DNA of 64,000 bases from an uncultured Flavobacteriaceae bacterium (GTDB taxonomy: Bacteria > Bacteroidota > Bacteroidia > Flavobacteriales > Flavobacteriaceae), in contig CANLCJ010000008.1 in assembly GCA_947489085.1 (NCBI GenBank), forward strand, positions 1 through 64,000, written 5' to 3'. This document shows, in pieces, positions 28,056 to 37,443 of the stretch (positions are counted from its first letter, which is position 1; each line of letters starts with the position of its first letter). Position numbers and translations under genes: made by a program. Under the pieces are notes generated by a model. It made no database searches and had not been told where the DNA came from. It worked only from the letters and a program-made list of their open reading frames with translations.

Positions 28056-28280
28056 TTAAGCGACTTTTCTGTAGTTATTGATTTTAATGTCTAATTCTTT
28101 TTCAGCAGGAGTTTTGTAGTCAAGTGAGGAATGTAACCTTTGATAATTATACCAATTTATGTGTTTACCAATTATACTATCCGCTTGAAAAATACTTCTA
28201 AAATTATAGCGATTAGTGCATTCAAAAACACAAAAGGTGTTGGCATCATTCTTTAAAAAATGATGCTGAGATAGAATGTT
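28056..28280 (-). pseudogene. IS3-family transposase (OrfB) C-terminal remnant
   Basis: Leftward, a frame ending at the stop 28056-28058 reads FECTNRYNFRSIF, IIGKHINWYNYQ, RLHSSLDYKTPAEKELDIK and NNYRKVA. This is the C-terminal part of the IS3-group integrase core, with the typical WYN...HSSLxYxTPxE motif. Upstream of about 28260 the frame is shifted and only an ASFFKE fragment is left. The rest of the element, both ends and OrfA are gone. The fragment sits about 320 bp from the 3' end of tssC. Confidence 0.8.
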
Positions 28281-28416
28281 GTTTGTATGTTACATGGATA
28301 GTTTAAGTAGCAAATTCAAATCTTGGAAAATAGATTTTTGTAAACAAAAATTTATTCCTTTAAATAGAAAAACAAATTTGGAATGCTATAAGTAAAGTTT
28401 AAATTACTTCTACAAT

Positions 28417-28447
28417 AGAAAAGCGGAAAACATTATGTTTTCCGCTA
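28417..28447 (-). terminator. Terminator after tssC
   Basis: AGCGGAAAACAT and ATGTTTTCCGCT form a long stem with a minimal loop. On the minus strand it is followed by a TTTTCT stretch. It lies 52 nt past the tssC stop. Confidence 0.75.
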
Positions 28448-28498
28448 ATTTCTGTATTAAACGCCTTGCTTTTATTTAGCGTTTAAACGTTAAATAAT

Positions 28499-29863
28499 TT
28501 AATTCTGTTGTACATATTCACTATTCCAAATAGCATTCTCTGGACCATCTCCTTTGTGGCCGTCTAATTGAATTACAAAACTTTTCGCAGGGAAATAAGG
28601 GGTAATATGAATGTCTAATAACACCCTGTCCTTCTGGTTTGGATCCTGCTCTATTTTTGCAACCTTAAAGCGTTCTATTAAATTAGAAGGCCCTTGTATG
28701 CCATCTAAAAATTTTACAATTTGGCTTCTTAAATCAGCTTCTGTTCTTGTCGTCCAATTTTCAAAAGCTCTTCTGTTTAAGAAATCGAAAAGCACCTTAG
28801 TAATATAATCGAAAACACGAACTACAGAGTAGGTTTGTAAACCAAGATTATCTCCGTTAAATAGTGTTTTGGCAGAAAAAGCCATAACCTTACTATATTC
28901 GTTTACCATAGGTACTAAGCCCATTCTCTCTATTTCAGAAATTTCGCTTTTCTTTAAATCGAAACGAACACTTTCTGCCTCGTTAATGCCACCAAATTTC
29001 TTACCAGCAACAACTTGAGACATTAAGGTACTATATATTTTACCAGCTAAAGCTGTAGATGGAGGTACAAATAAATCGCTTTCTTCGCCCACAGCATCTT
29101 CTTTTTTACGGCCTAATAACCAGTTGCAAGTCATTAAGGTGTTAGATTTGTGGATTTCGCCACCTGCATGGTCTGCGTTAAAGAAAATATCTACAACATC
29201 ATCTGGGGTTTCTAAATCTTGAAAATCTGTAACTAAAACAGCTTTGTTTTCGTGGGCTATTTTAGACCATTTGTCTAATACAGCGTTAGACCCTAAATAA
29301 CCAGGTACAGCCAATATCCCATAGTTGTTGCGTAAATCTAAACGGTCAAAATTTTGTTTTAACTCGTCGGCAACATAATCTACAAACAATGTATTGTCTA
29401 AATCTTTGATTTGATCTAGATCTGCATTTACAATAGTTACATTTTTAACTTTGTCAGACTCTGTGTTTTTATAAAATAAAGCAACAGAACGGTATGAGCG
29501 CTCTAATTCTTCTGTAACATTTAAAGCCTTTAAAAGGTTAGAGTTTAGTACTTGCTCGGCTTTTGCAGATTTTTTCTTAGCCACATCGCTCATAGCAGTA
29601 ATATCTTTTTCCTTTTTTAAGATTTCTAGCCATACATTGAGTCTGTTGGTAAGGTTTTTTCGTTCATTCTCCCATTGCTCATCATTTAAGAAAATGTTTC
29701 TTCTTGCTTTTCTTTTAGGATTTAAGTTAGAGAAACCATCAATGATATTTTCTACAAAAGAAAAACCGCCATATTCGGCCAACACATCTATAGGGTTGCC
29801 TTTAGAGCTAGATGCTTCTTTTTGAGTATTTTTTTGTTCTTGTACTTGTGTTTTTGTAGCCAT
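28499..29863 (-). CDS. tssC: T6SS contractile sheath large subunit TssC
   Basis: TssC (454 residues) pairs with TssB to build the contractile sheath that propels the Hcp tube in type VI secretion. Family segments seen are GNPIDVLAEYGGFSFVEN, DQIKDLDNTLFVDYVADEL, the middle domain YGILAVPGYLGSNAVLDKW, ESVRFDLKKSEISEIERMG with GLVPM, and the C-terminal ITPYFPAKSFVIQLDGHKG, the part that interlocks sheath rings. It is of the divergent Bacteroidota (subtype iii) type. It lies 7 nt downstream of tssB on the same strand, so the sheath pair is a separate leftward operon facing away from the rest of the locus. Confidence 0.9.
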   Translation of the reverse strand: MATKTQVQEQKNTQKEASSSKGNPIDVLAEYGGFSFVENIIDGFSNLNPKRKARRNIFLNDEQWENERKNLTNRLNVWLEILKKEKDITAMSDVAKKKSAKAEQVLNSNLLKALNVTEELERSYRSVALFYKNTESDKVKNVTIVNADLDQIKDLDNTLFVDYVADELKQNFDRLDLRNNYGILAVPGYLGSNAVLDKWSKIAHENKAVLVTDFQDLETPDDVVDIFFNADHAGGEIHKSNTLMTCNWLLGRKKEDAVGEESDLFVPPSTALAGKIYSTLMSQVVAGKKFGGINEAESVRFDLKKSEISEIERMGLVPMVNEYSKVMAFSAKTLFNGDNLGLQTYSVVRVFDYITKVLFDFLNRRAFENWTTRTEADLRSQIVKFLDGIQGPSNLIERFKVAKIEQDPNQKDRVLLDIHITPYFPAKSFVIQLDGHKGDGPENAIWNSEYVQQN

Positions 29864-29870
29864 ATATTTT

Positions 29871-30326
29871 CTATTTCTTAGCGGATTCTATTTCTTTTAA
29901 AGAAGCTTCTAATAACTCTATAATAGCAGCTTTCGTTTCCGGGGTTTCCAATGCTTTTTTAAGAGCTCTGTTGGAGGATAATTGTCTGGCAATTTTAATG
30001 TTTTGCTCTTTTTCAATATCCATCCTGTTTAAAAAATCACTATTTGCTTTAATGGCTTTTGCGCCAAAGTCACCGAGATTCTTAAAGCTCATTTCTTCTT
30101 TTACATCTGCTCCATTTTCATCTTGAAACTCAAGGTTGACTTTAGGGGTAAATTTTTCAAAAACGTCTTCAACAGTCTTTAAATTGTAAATAGCTTCGGG
30201 TGTTACGGGTGCTTCATTTGTTAATTTTTGAATAAGAAGAGTTCTGTTAGAAGAGATGTCGGATATCGATTCTCCAGCATCTAATTTTACTTCATTTCCT
30301 CCAATTCCATAATTGTACATTGACAT
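29871..30326 (-). CDS. tssB: T6SS contractile sheath small subunit TssB
   Basis: A 151-residue sheath partner of TssC. Diagnostic are the opening MSMYNYGIGGNEVKLD, the central sentence FEKFTPKVNLEFQDENG with LKTVEDVFEKFTP nearby, in which paired strands join the sheath handshake, and the amphipathic helical C-terminus SLKEIESAKK. Size and the immediate tssC neighbour support the call. Its upstream region is a 447-bp gap shared divergently with tssE, so sheath and baseplate operons could be coordinately controlled there. Confidence 0.88.
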   Translation of the reverse strand: MSMYNYGIGGNEVKLDAGESISDISSNRTLLIQKLTNEAPVTPEAIYNLKTVEDVFEKFTPKVNLEFQDENGADVKEEMSFKNLGDFGAKAIKANSDFLNRMDIEKEQNIKIARQLSSNRALKKALETPETKAAIIELLEASLKEIESAKK

Positions 30327-30773
30327 ATTTTTTATTTTTTTATTAAATAAGTTAAATCTAAAGTATGTAGATTTATTTTCTTAAACAAAATTTTTTATTT
30401 TCAAACAAAAAAAAAGTGATAATTTTTTAATTTATGTGCGTTAAAATTATTTTAAAAAAAGAAAAATACTATTTTAGAGCCTAAATACATTTTCTTATAA
30501 GTAGTCTGTGGATTATTTTTATGTATGTTTAACCTTTAAAAAAGACATAGTTTAATGTTTTTTTTACGGAAAAGACTGAAAATGTTGCGAATAGCTATTA
30601 ATAACTCGAATCAATGATATTACAATTAAATCCTAACATTCTTCATTTAGAAAGTAAATATTTACAAATTACAATACTTAATTCTATTAAAAAAAGACGC
30701 GAATAAATGTGTCTTAAGTTTTAATACAATTGTTTTGTGAAAAGTAAATAAATATGTTTTTAATAAAATAAGA
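30327..30773. promoter_or_regulatory. Divergent tssB/tssE promoter region
   Basis: A 447-bp AT-rich gap between the leftward sheath operon and the rightward baseplate operon. For tssB, read on the minus strand, TTTTG (30386-30390) and TACTTTAG (30358-30365) with 20-nt spacing resemble -33/-7 elements, the second with one mismatch. For tssE, TTTTG at about 30733-30737 and TATGTTTT just before the ATG are a weaker match. No operator palindrome was recognised. Confidence 0.35.
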
Positions 30774-31202
30774 ATGAGATATTTAAAGTTACCTGTAAAT
30801 TTTAACGCCATTTTAAAAGGGGAAAAAGTAGCCACTTGCACAATAGAGGAGTCTATTGCGCAATCTATAATGACCCAAATAACCAGTAGATATGGAGAAG
30901 TTTCAGGTCGTCCCGATTTTGGCTCGGAAATTTGGGAATTAGAGTTTAATCAGCTTGTAAAAGTTTACGAATGGGAGGAAGATGTAAAAAAATCTCTTAT
31001 ACGATCTATAAAAAAATACGAAACACGTTTGTATGATGTAGAGGTCGATGTCAATTTAAGTGAATTTGAAAAAGAATCCAGTACAAGTATTCGAAGAGAC
31101 GTAAGGCGAAAAGCTGATATTTATGTGAAAGGCAAAATAATTTATCAAGATATCCCCTTTCACTTTAGCACTACCCTCTACATAAGCCCCCTGTCTCAAT
31201 AA
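30774..31202 (+). CDS. tssE: T6SS baseplate protein TssE (gp25-like)
   Basis: A 142-residue member of the GPW/gp25 family, a baseplate wedge protein that starts sheath polymerisation. The gp25 pattern is visible: IAQSIMTQITSRYGEVSGRPDFGSEIWELEF (an early helix and the G-x-x-x-x-R-P-x-F-G segment), a long helix EEDVKKSLIRSIKKYETRL and C-terminal strands DVEVDVNL and KADIYVKGKI. It opens the rightward operon; tssF starts 9 nt after its stop. Confidence 0.88.
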   Translation: MRYLKLPVNFNAILKGEKVATCTIEESIAQSIMTQITSRYGEVSGRPDFGSEIWELEFNQLVKVYEWEEDVKKSLIRSIKKYETRLYDVEVDVNLSEFEKESSTSIRRDVRRKADIYVKGKIIYQDIPFHFSTTLYISPLSQ

Positions 31203-31211
31203 ACAATATAT

Positions 31212-32981
31212 ATGTCCAATAAACATCAAATTATAAAAGAAGACATGCTCGAAAGAGCTATGGAGTTGTGGGATATTGAGGAGCCTAAACTCGTAGACCC
31301 TGTAATAGATTTGCTACTAGATGTGTTTAGCTACGAATTTGCTAAAATAGAGCAGGATATAAAAATATCCGATGCGAAGCTCCTAGAGCGTATTTCTAAA
31401 ATTCTAGTAAAAGAAAGTTGGTCTTTACCTGTTCCTGCTCATGCTTTATTAAAAGCACAGCCAAACGATCAGAGATTAGAAATAAATAGAAATACGCAAT
31501 TTTACCATCAAAAATTAGTTCAAGGCGATACATACAGAGATCTGTTTTTTACGCCATTGTTTAACCATACCCTTGTTAACGCTAGAGTTGCTTGTATAGT
31601 AAAAGATAAAAATGCATGCTTTTACGACAATAGAGGTCGGCAAGTAAGGCAAATAGCAACAAATGCCGACAGGAAAATAACAGATTATACAGCTTGGGTT
31701 GGAATTGCTATAAATGAAAAAGACCTAAGTGAGATAAAAGAATTGCCTTTAGCATTAATTCTTAGAGATTCTAATTTAGATGCTTATTTAAGTTTACTTA
31801 CATTTTTAGATGTAAATAATAATGAACTAAAACATAAGCCTACAATAACCAAAAGCACCAATGCTTCAGAGCATTATGCAAATACAGTATCTCGTTATTA
31901 TAAAAATTACCTTCATACAATACTGCTCAATGAAGACAAAACAACCACTAAATTCTCTACTAAATTTAAGTCTTACTTTACCGAAGAGGAAGTAGAAGCT
32001 ATAGATGATGACTTGTTTTGGATAAAAATTAACTTTCCAGTTGTTTTTAACCCTAAAGAATTAGAAAAATTAAGCATATCTCTAAACACATTTCCAGTAG
32101 TAAATAGACGTTTACAATATAAACAACACAGTTTAGAAAGAAATGGAAAGATAGCTTCGTTGCAAACAATAAACGAACTCTTCTTAAATATAGAGAGCGT
32201 AGTTGATAATGCAGGGAGGCAATATCTAAATACTTTAACAAACGATATAAACAACATTAAAGGGTCCTATTCTTTATATTTTGGAGAGTTAGAACAATTT
32301 GATGAGAGAAATGCTAAAGCGGTTTTAGAGCGTGTAATTCAAATGGTAAGAGAAGAGGGAAGCTCTTTTTCTGCAGTAGGTTACGATTTGCTTAATGCCT
32401 ATCTAGACGAACTTAATGAGAGGTTAAACGTTTTAGAACGTAAGGTTAATGTTGGATATAAAAATGTATCTAACAACAACGATAGGCAGTATTTATTAGT
32501 TATTCCACATAACGACGCGTCGCATTTAGAATGCCAATTTTGGACTACCGATGCCGATGCCGCTAACGGTATTACCCAAGACACACTTATAGGGCAGTTT
32601 CAATCCAACGATTTTATAGGTTCGAGCATACGCTTGCAAACCGATACCGTAGGAGGTAATGTTAAAAACAATGCAAAAGAGAAAATTAGTAACATGCGTT
32701 ACGGGTTGCTTTCTAGAGATAGAATTGTATCTAAAGAAGATGTTAAGGAATTTGTGAAAAAAAGCATAGGTAAAAATGTAGAAGCTGTTAGAGTGAAACC
32801 AGGAGTAGGTATATCCAATTCGCCAAAAGGCGGTTTAATACGAACCACACAAGTAGAGATTACGCTTACTGATAGCGCTAAACTTACAAGTGAAAATAAA
32901 CAAAGACTAAGTAACGCCTTAGTACAAGAATTAGAACAAAAATCGGTGCAAAATTTACCCTATTCTGTACTTATACAATAA
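31212..32981 (+). CDS. tssF: T6SS baseplate protein TssF (subtype iii)
   Basis: A 589-residue wedge component. The N-terminus (KHQIIKEDMLERAMELWDIEEPKLVDPVIDLLLDVFSYE, residues 4-42 read in pieces) has the TssF-type helix before a beta-rich middle, and LLKAQPNDQRLEINRNTQF resembles the conserved early strand. It has position and length right for TssF between tssE and tssH. The C-terminal part SNMRYGLLSRDRIVSKEDVKEFVKKSIG resembles gp6/TssF-like assembly domains. It joins TssG, TssE and TssK in the baseplate. The sequence is far from proteobacterial TssF, so part of the call rests on context. Confidence 0.8.
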   Translation: MSNKHQIIKEDMLERAMELWDIEEPKLVDPVIDLLLDVFSYEFAKIEQDIKISDAKLLERISKILVKESWSLPVPAHALLKAQPNDQRLEINRNTQFYHQKLVQGDTYRDLFFTPLFNHTLVNARVACIVKDKNACFYDNRGRQVRQIATNADRKITDYTAWVGIAINEKDLSEIKELPLALILRDSNLDAYLSLLTFLDVNNNELKHKPTITKSTNASEHYANTVSRYYKNYLHTILLNEDKTTTKFSTKFKSYFTEEEVEAIDDDLFWIKINFPVVFNPKELEKLSISLNTFPVVNRRLQYKQHSLERNGKIASLQTINELFLNIESVVDNAGRQYLNTLTNDINNIKGSYSLYFGELEQFDERNAKAVLERVIQMVREEGSSFSAVGYDLLNAYLDELNERLNVLERKVNVGYKNVSNNNDRQYLLVIPHNDASHLECQFWTTDADAANGITQDTLIGQFQSNDFIGSSIRLQTDTVGGNVKNNAKEKISNMRYGLLSRDRIVSKEDVKEFVKKSIGKNVEAVRVKPGVGISNSPKGGLIRTTQVEITLTDSAKLTSENKQRLSNALVQELEQKSVQNLPYSVLIQ

Positions 32982-32985
32982 ATTT

Positions 32986-35430
32986 ATGGAAGATCTATTT
33001 AGCCCAAGTTTAGTAGCTGCGGTTCGCTTGGCAAAATCATTAGCACATAAAGAACAACACGCCTCGTATGGAGTAGCACACTTGGCCACAGCATTATTTC
33101 TAGAACCAACAGGTTTAGACGCTATTATTAGTAGCATGGGGAAAGATGCAGAATATACCCAAGAATGGTTTGAAGTGCATAAAGAAACATATACCTCTAA
33201 AGCAGAAGGAGAAGGCGTTATACCAGATGCCGAAGTGTCTAAAGTTTTTGAAGAAGCCGAGCGCTCTAAACTTAAATTAGGAACAGATTATATCGATGCG
33301 ATATGTGTTTTTATGGCCATTATAAGAGAAGGTGTTGTGTACGAAAGTAAGCAATTAGAAACCCTTTTAATAAGCGAGCAAGATTTTTTAAACCACTACA
33401 GTGCCCCGCAAACGTTTAACTTTATTGAAGAAGATAGTGCCGAGTTAGCTCTAGAAGGCCTTAGCTACTGTAAAAATTTAATGACTACAGCCAATAGCGA
33501 AGAAGGCGAAATTATTATAGGACGCGACAAAGAAATTCGTTCTATTTTAGAAAATTTAGAGCGTAAAGAAAATGTGGGAGTTTTAATTATTGGAGACTCG
33601 GGTGTAGGGAAATCGGCATTAATAAAAGCTTTGATTTATAATTTGTATACAAATGCTAGTGCTGCTTATACTGATTTAAATATTTTAGGATTAAACACAT
33701 CTAAATTGTTAGCAAACAGTGCGAATACAAGCGAAGTGTCTAAATCCTTAAATGGTATTTTTGATAAAATTCAAAACATAAATAATTGCACTTTAGTAAT
33801 AGACGATATCCATACATTAATCGAAGACAACCAAAATTCCAATTCTATTATTAATTTAATTACCTCCGAACTTAATGAAAGTAAAGTGCGTCTTATTGCC
33901 ACTATAACAGGAGATGCCTATAGAAAAACTATAGAAAACCACCCCATAAATAGAAAGCTAGATACCATACAACTAGAAGAACTAGAACCTTTGTTGTTAA
34001 AACAATGTATGGAAAACCACAGGATAAAATTAACTGCACATTACGAACTAAAGTTAACAACACAAGCAATAGATGATGCAATACAATTTTCCAAACGCTA
34101 TTTTAAAGAACGCAAGCTACCGCACGAAGCTATTAGCCTTTTAGATAAAACATTAGCTGCTGTTAAAATGAGTAACGACACCGCGTTAAAAAATAACGAA
34201 TTATTATCTAAAAAAATAAAAGCCATTAATTTAAAAGCAAACGATGCATTAGTACAATTAAAATATTTGTACAAACTTATTTTAGACCAAACAAGCCCTG
34301 TTATTTTAAGTAAAATACCCACAAACTACACGTTTAATACCATCTTAGAAGCAGAAGCTTATGCCAAAACATTAAAAAGCTATTTAAAAGAAGTAAAAGC
34401 ATTAATAAAAACACCAATAACAGAGGTTACAGCACAAGAAGTAACCGCCATGGTAGCAAATATTACAGGTATTCCCATTGGAAAAATTCAAGCAGAAGAG
34501 AAAGAACGTTTATTAAACATAGAAGCTAAGTTAGAAGAACGTGTTAAAGGCCAAGGGCATGCCATAAAAACACTCTCTGATGCTATAATAGAATCTAGGA
34601 GCGGATTAAGCAACCCCAAGCAACCCATAGGATCATTTTTCTTCTTAGGACCTACAGGAACTGGGAAAACAGAATTAACAAAATCTTTAGCAGAGTTGCT
34701 TTTTGACGATGAAAACGCAATGATACGTTTCGATATGTCCGAGTTTAAAGAAGAACATTCTGCAGCATTACTTTATGGAGCACCTCCAGGTTATGTAGGA
34801 TATGAAGAAGGTGGTATGCTGGTAAATAAAATTCGCCAAAAACCATATTCTGTAGTATTATTCGATGAAATAGAAAAAGCCCATAGCTCTGTTTACGATG
34901 TGTTTCTCCAAATTATGGACGAAGGTAAAATTCATGATAAATTAGGGCGCGAGGGCGATTTCTCTAATGCTATAATAATTTTTACCTCTAACATTGGTAG
35001 TGCGTGGATTGCAGAACAAATAGATAGTGGAAAAATGCCATCTTCTAATCAACTTATAGAAGTAATGAGCAACGATTTTAGACCAGAGTTTTTAGGGCGT
35101 CTTACAGAAGTCGTACCATTTGCACCAATTCGAGAAGACGTAGCGAAGCTTATTTTCACACTGCATTTAAATAACTTACAAAAGCAACTCAGCACTCAAA
35201 AAGATATTTCGTTAACAGTTACACCAGAAGCTGTTACATACCTATCTCAAAAAGGATATTCGAAAAATTATGGCGCTAGGCCAATAGCAGGAGTAGTACG
35301 CACTTACATTAAAAAAATTGTTTCTAGAATGATTGTAGCCCAAAACATAGTAGAGGGCGATAACATACAATTGCATTATGTAGATGAAAGTTTAGCTTGG
35401 GAAAAGTTAGACGAGGTTATTTGTAAATAA
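32986..35430 (+). CDS. tssH: T6SS sheath-disassembly ATPase TssH (ClpV)
   Basis: An 814-residue class I AAA+ Clp ATPase that recycles contracted sheath. An N-terminal ClpN domain (about 1-150) precedes D1 with Walker A GDSGVGKSALIKAL (residue 203 on) and Walker B LVIDDIH. A reduced middle region follows (about 410-490). D2 has Walker A GPTGTGKTELTKSL (residue 555 on), pore loop GAPPGYVGYEEGG and Walker B VVLFDEIEKAH; sensor and arginine-finger regions (TSNIGS, FRPEFLGRLTEV) are intact. The D1 Walker B has Asp-Asp rather than Asp-Glu, so D1 hydrolysis may be weak. The gene starts 4 nt after tssF. Confidence 0.92.
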   Translation: MEDLFSPSLVAAVRLAKSLAHKEQHASYGVAHLATALFLEPTGLDAIISSMGKDAEYTQEWFEVHKETYTSKAEGEGVIPDAEVSKVFEEAERSKLKLGTDYIDAICVFMAIIREGVVYESKQLETLLISEQDFLNHYSAPQTFNFIEEDSAELALEGLSYCKNLMTTANSEEGEIIIGRDKEIRSILENLERKENVGVLIIGDSGVGKSALIKALIYNLYTNASAAYTDLNILGLNTSKLLANSANTSEVSKSLNGIFDKIQNINNCTLVIDDIHTLIEDNQNSNSIINLITSELNESKVRLIATITGDAYRKTIENHPINRKLDTIQLEELEPLLLKQCMENHRIKLTAHYELKLTTQAIDDAIQFSKRYFKERKLPHEAISLLDKTLAAVKMSNDTALKNNELLSKKIKAINLKANDALVQLKYLYKLILDQTSPVILSKIPTNYTFNTILEAEAYAKTLKSYLKEVKALIKTPITEVTAQEVTAMVANITGIPIGKIQAEEKERLLNIEAKLEERVKGQGHAIKTLSDAIIESRSGLSNPKQPIGSFFFLGPTGTGKTELTKSLAELLFDDENAMIRFDMSEFKEEHSAALLYGAPPGYVGYEEGGMLVNKIRQKPYSVVLFDEIEKAHSSVYDVFLQIMDEGKIHDKLGREGDFSNAIIIFTSNIGSAWIAEQIDSGKMPSSNQLIEVMSNDFRPEFLGRLTEVVPFAPIREDVAKLIFTLHLNNLQKQLSTQKDISLTVTPEAVTYLSQKGYSKNYGARPIAGVVRTYIKKIVSRMIVAQNIVEGDNIQLHYVDESLAWEKLDEVICK

Positions 35431-35469
35431 AAACGCATAACGAAATTGGCAAACAAATTAAAAAACGCT

Positions 35470-35568
35470 ATGAAGCATAATAAAAATAAAGAAAACACAA
35501 AATACCATACTACGGTTAAACTGCATAAAAATGTTATGCTTAATACTGCCTTAAAAAACGAGTTGTAA
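35470..35568 (+). CDS. Possible 32-residue small protein between tssH and tssG
   Basis: An ATG-started frame of 32 codons fills most of the 149-bp gap between tssH and tssG and ends 11 nt before the tssG start. The product is basic and Asn/Lys/His-rich (MKHNKNKENTKYHTTVKLHK), with no signal or TM. It could be a leader that couples translation to tssG, or chance. Every other gap in this operon up to tssK is 22 nt or less, which makes this one stand out. Confidence 0.25.
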   Translation: MKHNKNKENTKYHTTVKLHKNVMLNTALKNEL

Positions 35569-35579
35569 GCCAGCTTACT

Positions 35580-36500
35580 ATGGATAAATTAGATACACTA
35601 AAGCGTAGCGAAATTATAGATTTTATTGGCGAGGTCTTTTTTAGTGAAATGTTAGACTTTTTTAAGGAAGACAAACACAAAAAGTTTTGGGTAAAATGTA
35701 AAGGCATAAATAGCAGAGCATTTTCTAAAGATGTGGTAAACCTTACCAATAGAGGATATGTGGTAGATGAGGATATTAAAGAAGCGATTTTTATCCACAT
35801 CAGTCGAAATAGTATTTACCACCAACTCCCCGAATCTTTTTTCCATCCATTGGTAATAAGTGGTCCCACAATGAGTCATGCAGAAGTAGTGGAAGCCATT
35901 AGAGAAAACAGAAAAAGTGAAGAAGATAATATTCGTTTTTTTATGCCTTTTGATACTATGTTGTTTGAGAAACGCGTACACTTAACCGACAGGTATCTTA
36001 ACATTTTTACAGAAGAAAATTCCAAAAAAGTACTTTTTAATCTGGCTAGAAAAATTATAGATAAAGACATCCCTTTTAGTAAAGAGCAATACTATAAGTT
36101 GTTTTTAAACCTTTGTAATTCCGAAGCGTATAAAGAGAATTTAGAAAACCTTGAACATCTTCTCAAACAGATTATGGGGTATAAAGTGGCGTTAAAGTAT
36201 GTGCAGCATGTACACAACACATCACCTTTTCAAACCTTAGGAACAGCAATCTTAGGACATACCTTTGGATTAGAAGGCGAAACTATAAGCGAATTCGACG
36301 ACGTGTCTGCAACGATGATTGTAGAAGACGCTATAAACTATAAAACCATAGTTAATAACATGAATGTAATAAAAATGATTTTAGAATTTTTCGTGTTCCC
36401 AAATAGGGAAATCATGTTGCAATTTCAAACCAAAGCAGCATCGACAATAACCCTAGGGCAAAATTACTTAGGCTATAATACCATATTAATTACATCTTGA
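35580..36500 (+). CDS. tssG: T6SS baseplate protein TssG (subtype iii)
   Basis: A 306-residue protein at the position of TssG, the second wedge component that pairs with TssF. Seen: an N-terminal helix with DKLDTLKRSEIIDFIGEVFF, a strand-rich first half, then NLEHLLKQIMGYKVALKYVQHV and LGTAILGHTFGLEGE, which recalls the TssG G-x-x-x-L-G element, and a C-terminal ITLGQNYLGYNTIL reminiscent of the LG(x)N(x)LG end of TssG. No TM or signal. Similarity to proteobacterial TssG is low, so operon position is important evidence. Confidence 0.72.
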   Translation: MDKLDTLKRSEIIDFIGEVFFSEMLDFFKEDKHKKFWVKCKGINSRAFSKDVVNLTNRGYVVDEDIKEAIFIHISRNSIYHQLPESFFHPLVISGPTMSHAEVVEAIRENRKSEEDNIRFFMPFDTMLFEKRVHLTDRYLNIFTEENSKKVLFNLARKIIDKDIPFSKEQYYKLFLNLCNSEAYKENLENLEHLLKQIMGYKVALKYVQHVHNTSPFQTLGTAILGHTFGLEGETISEFDDVSATMIVEDAINYKTIVNNMNVIKMILEFFVFPNREIMLQFQTKAASTITLGQNYLGYNTILITS

Positions 36501-36522
36501 TAAATTACATAATATAAACGTT

Positions 36523-37440
36523 ATGAGTGCATTAATTGCCTTTTTTTTAAAATACCTGTTAGCTCCAATAATTGTGTTAATTACTATAATTACTATGAGC
36601 TCGATTTCCAAAGTGAAAGGCGTTTTACAGCTAAAAAAACTAATAGTTTTTTTGTTAATACTCTCTTTGATCTTGGCTTTACCCTCGCTTTTAGGCTTAT
36701 TAAAGTATGAGTTTGTTTGGGGGGGAATACTAACATCGGTTTTTATTTACCTTTTATTAGGCTTTTTTGTTAACCTTTTTTCGAAAACCACTTTTTTCAA
36801 ATCTATTGGTTTTAAAGATCGTAAATGGTTAGAACTGTTAGGGTATTTTGTTTCTGTAGTACTAGCCTCATGGATTTATTATTTGGTATTTACATGGCTG
36901 TCTAAACTTAACTACGGTGTATGGGCTATGACAACTACACTTTGGTTTTTTATACCAATATTATATGTGTTTGCTAGAGAAAAATTTAAAATGATACCAG
37001 CACCATTTTACGAGCTATGGAGCGTTGTTTTAGACGAAAAACAACAAGAATACTGGAATAATATAGACATGTTTAGATTAATGCAGGTAAACCTAAAAGT
37101 TAAAAGAAATATAGATGCAAAAACCTATGCCTCTTTTTCTGTAAAAATGCCAGAAGACGTTACTGTTGGCATGTGGTTTAATCGTTTTGTAGAAGATCAA
37201 AATATAAGATTTCCTAGTGAAACCATTGTTTTAGACAGCAAAGACGGTAAAGAAGAATATGGTTGGATTTTCTACACGAGTAAGTGGTTGCCGTTTCCTC
37301 TGTTTATAAGAATGATAAATTTTAACGACACTGTGGTTAAGAATAAAATAAAAGATAAAAGTACAATATACGCTCGCAGAGCAATAAAGAAAAAGGGGAA
37401 ACAGAATAAAACAAAAGAACAAAATAATAACGAAGAGTAG
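36523..37440 (+). CDS. tssN: T6SS membrane-complex protein TssN
   Basis: A 305-residue integral membrane protein with five hydrophobic helices in the first 150 residues (about 4-26, 36-58, 62-85, 104-125, 130-150), then a soluble cytoplasmic half (about 155-290) and a basic tail. This layout, and its place next to tssK, fits TssN. Published work on Bacteroides fragilis describes TssN as the link between the Bacteroidota-specific membrane complex and the baseplate. Canonical TssJ, TssL and TssM are absent. It ends 3 nt before the tssK start. Confidence 0.8.
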   Translation: MSALIAFFLKYLLAPIIVLITIITMSSISKVKGVLQLKKLIVFLLILSLILALPSLLGLLKYEFVWGGILTSVFIYLLLGFFVNLFSKTTFFKSIGFKDRKWLELLGYFVSVVLASWIYYLVFTWLSKLNYGVWAMTTTLWFFIPILYVFAREKFKMIPAPFYELWSVVLDEKQQEYWNNIDMFRLMQVNLKVKRNIDAKTYASFSVKMPEDVTVGMWFNRFVEDQNIRFPSETIVLDSKDGKEEYGWIFYTSKWLPFPLFIRMINFNDTVVKNKIKDKSTIYARRAIKKKGKQNKTKEQNNNEE

Positions 37441-37443
37441 ACT

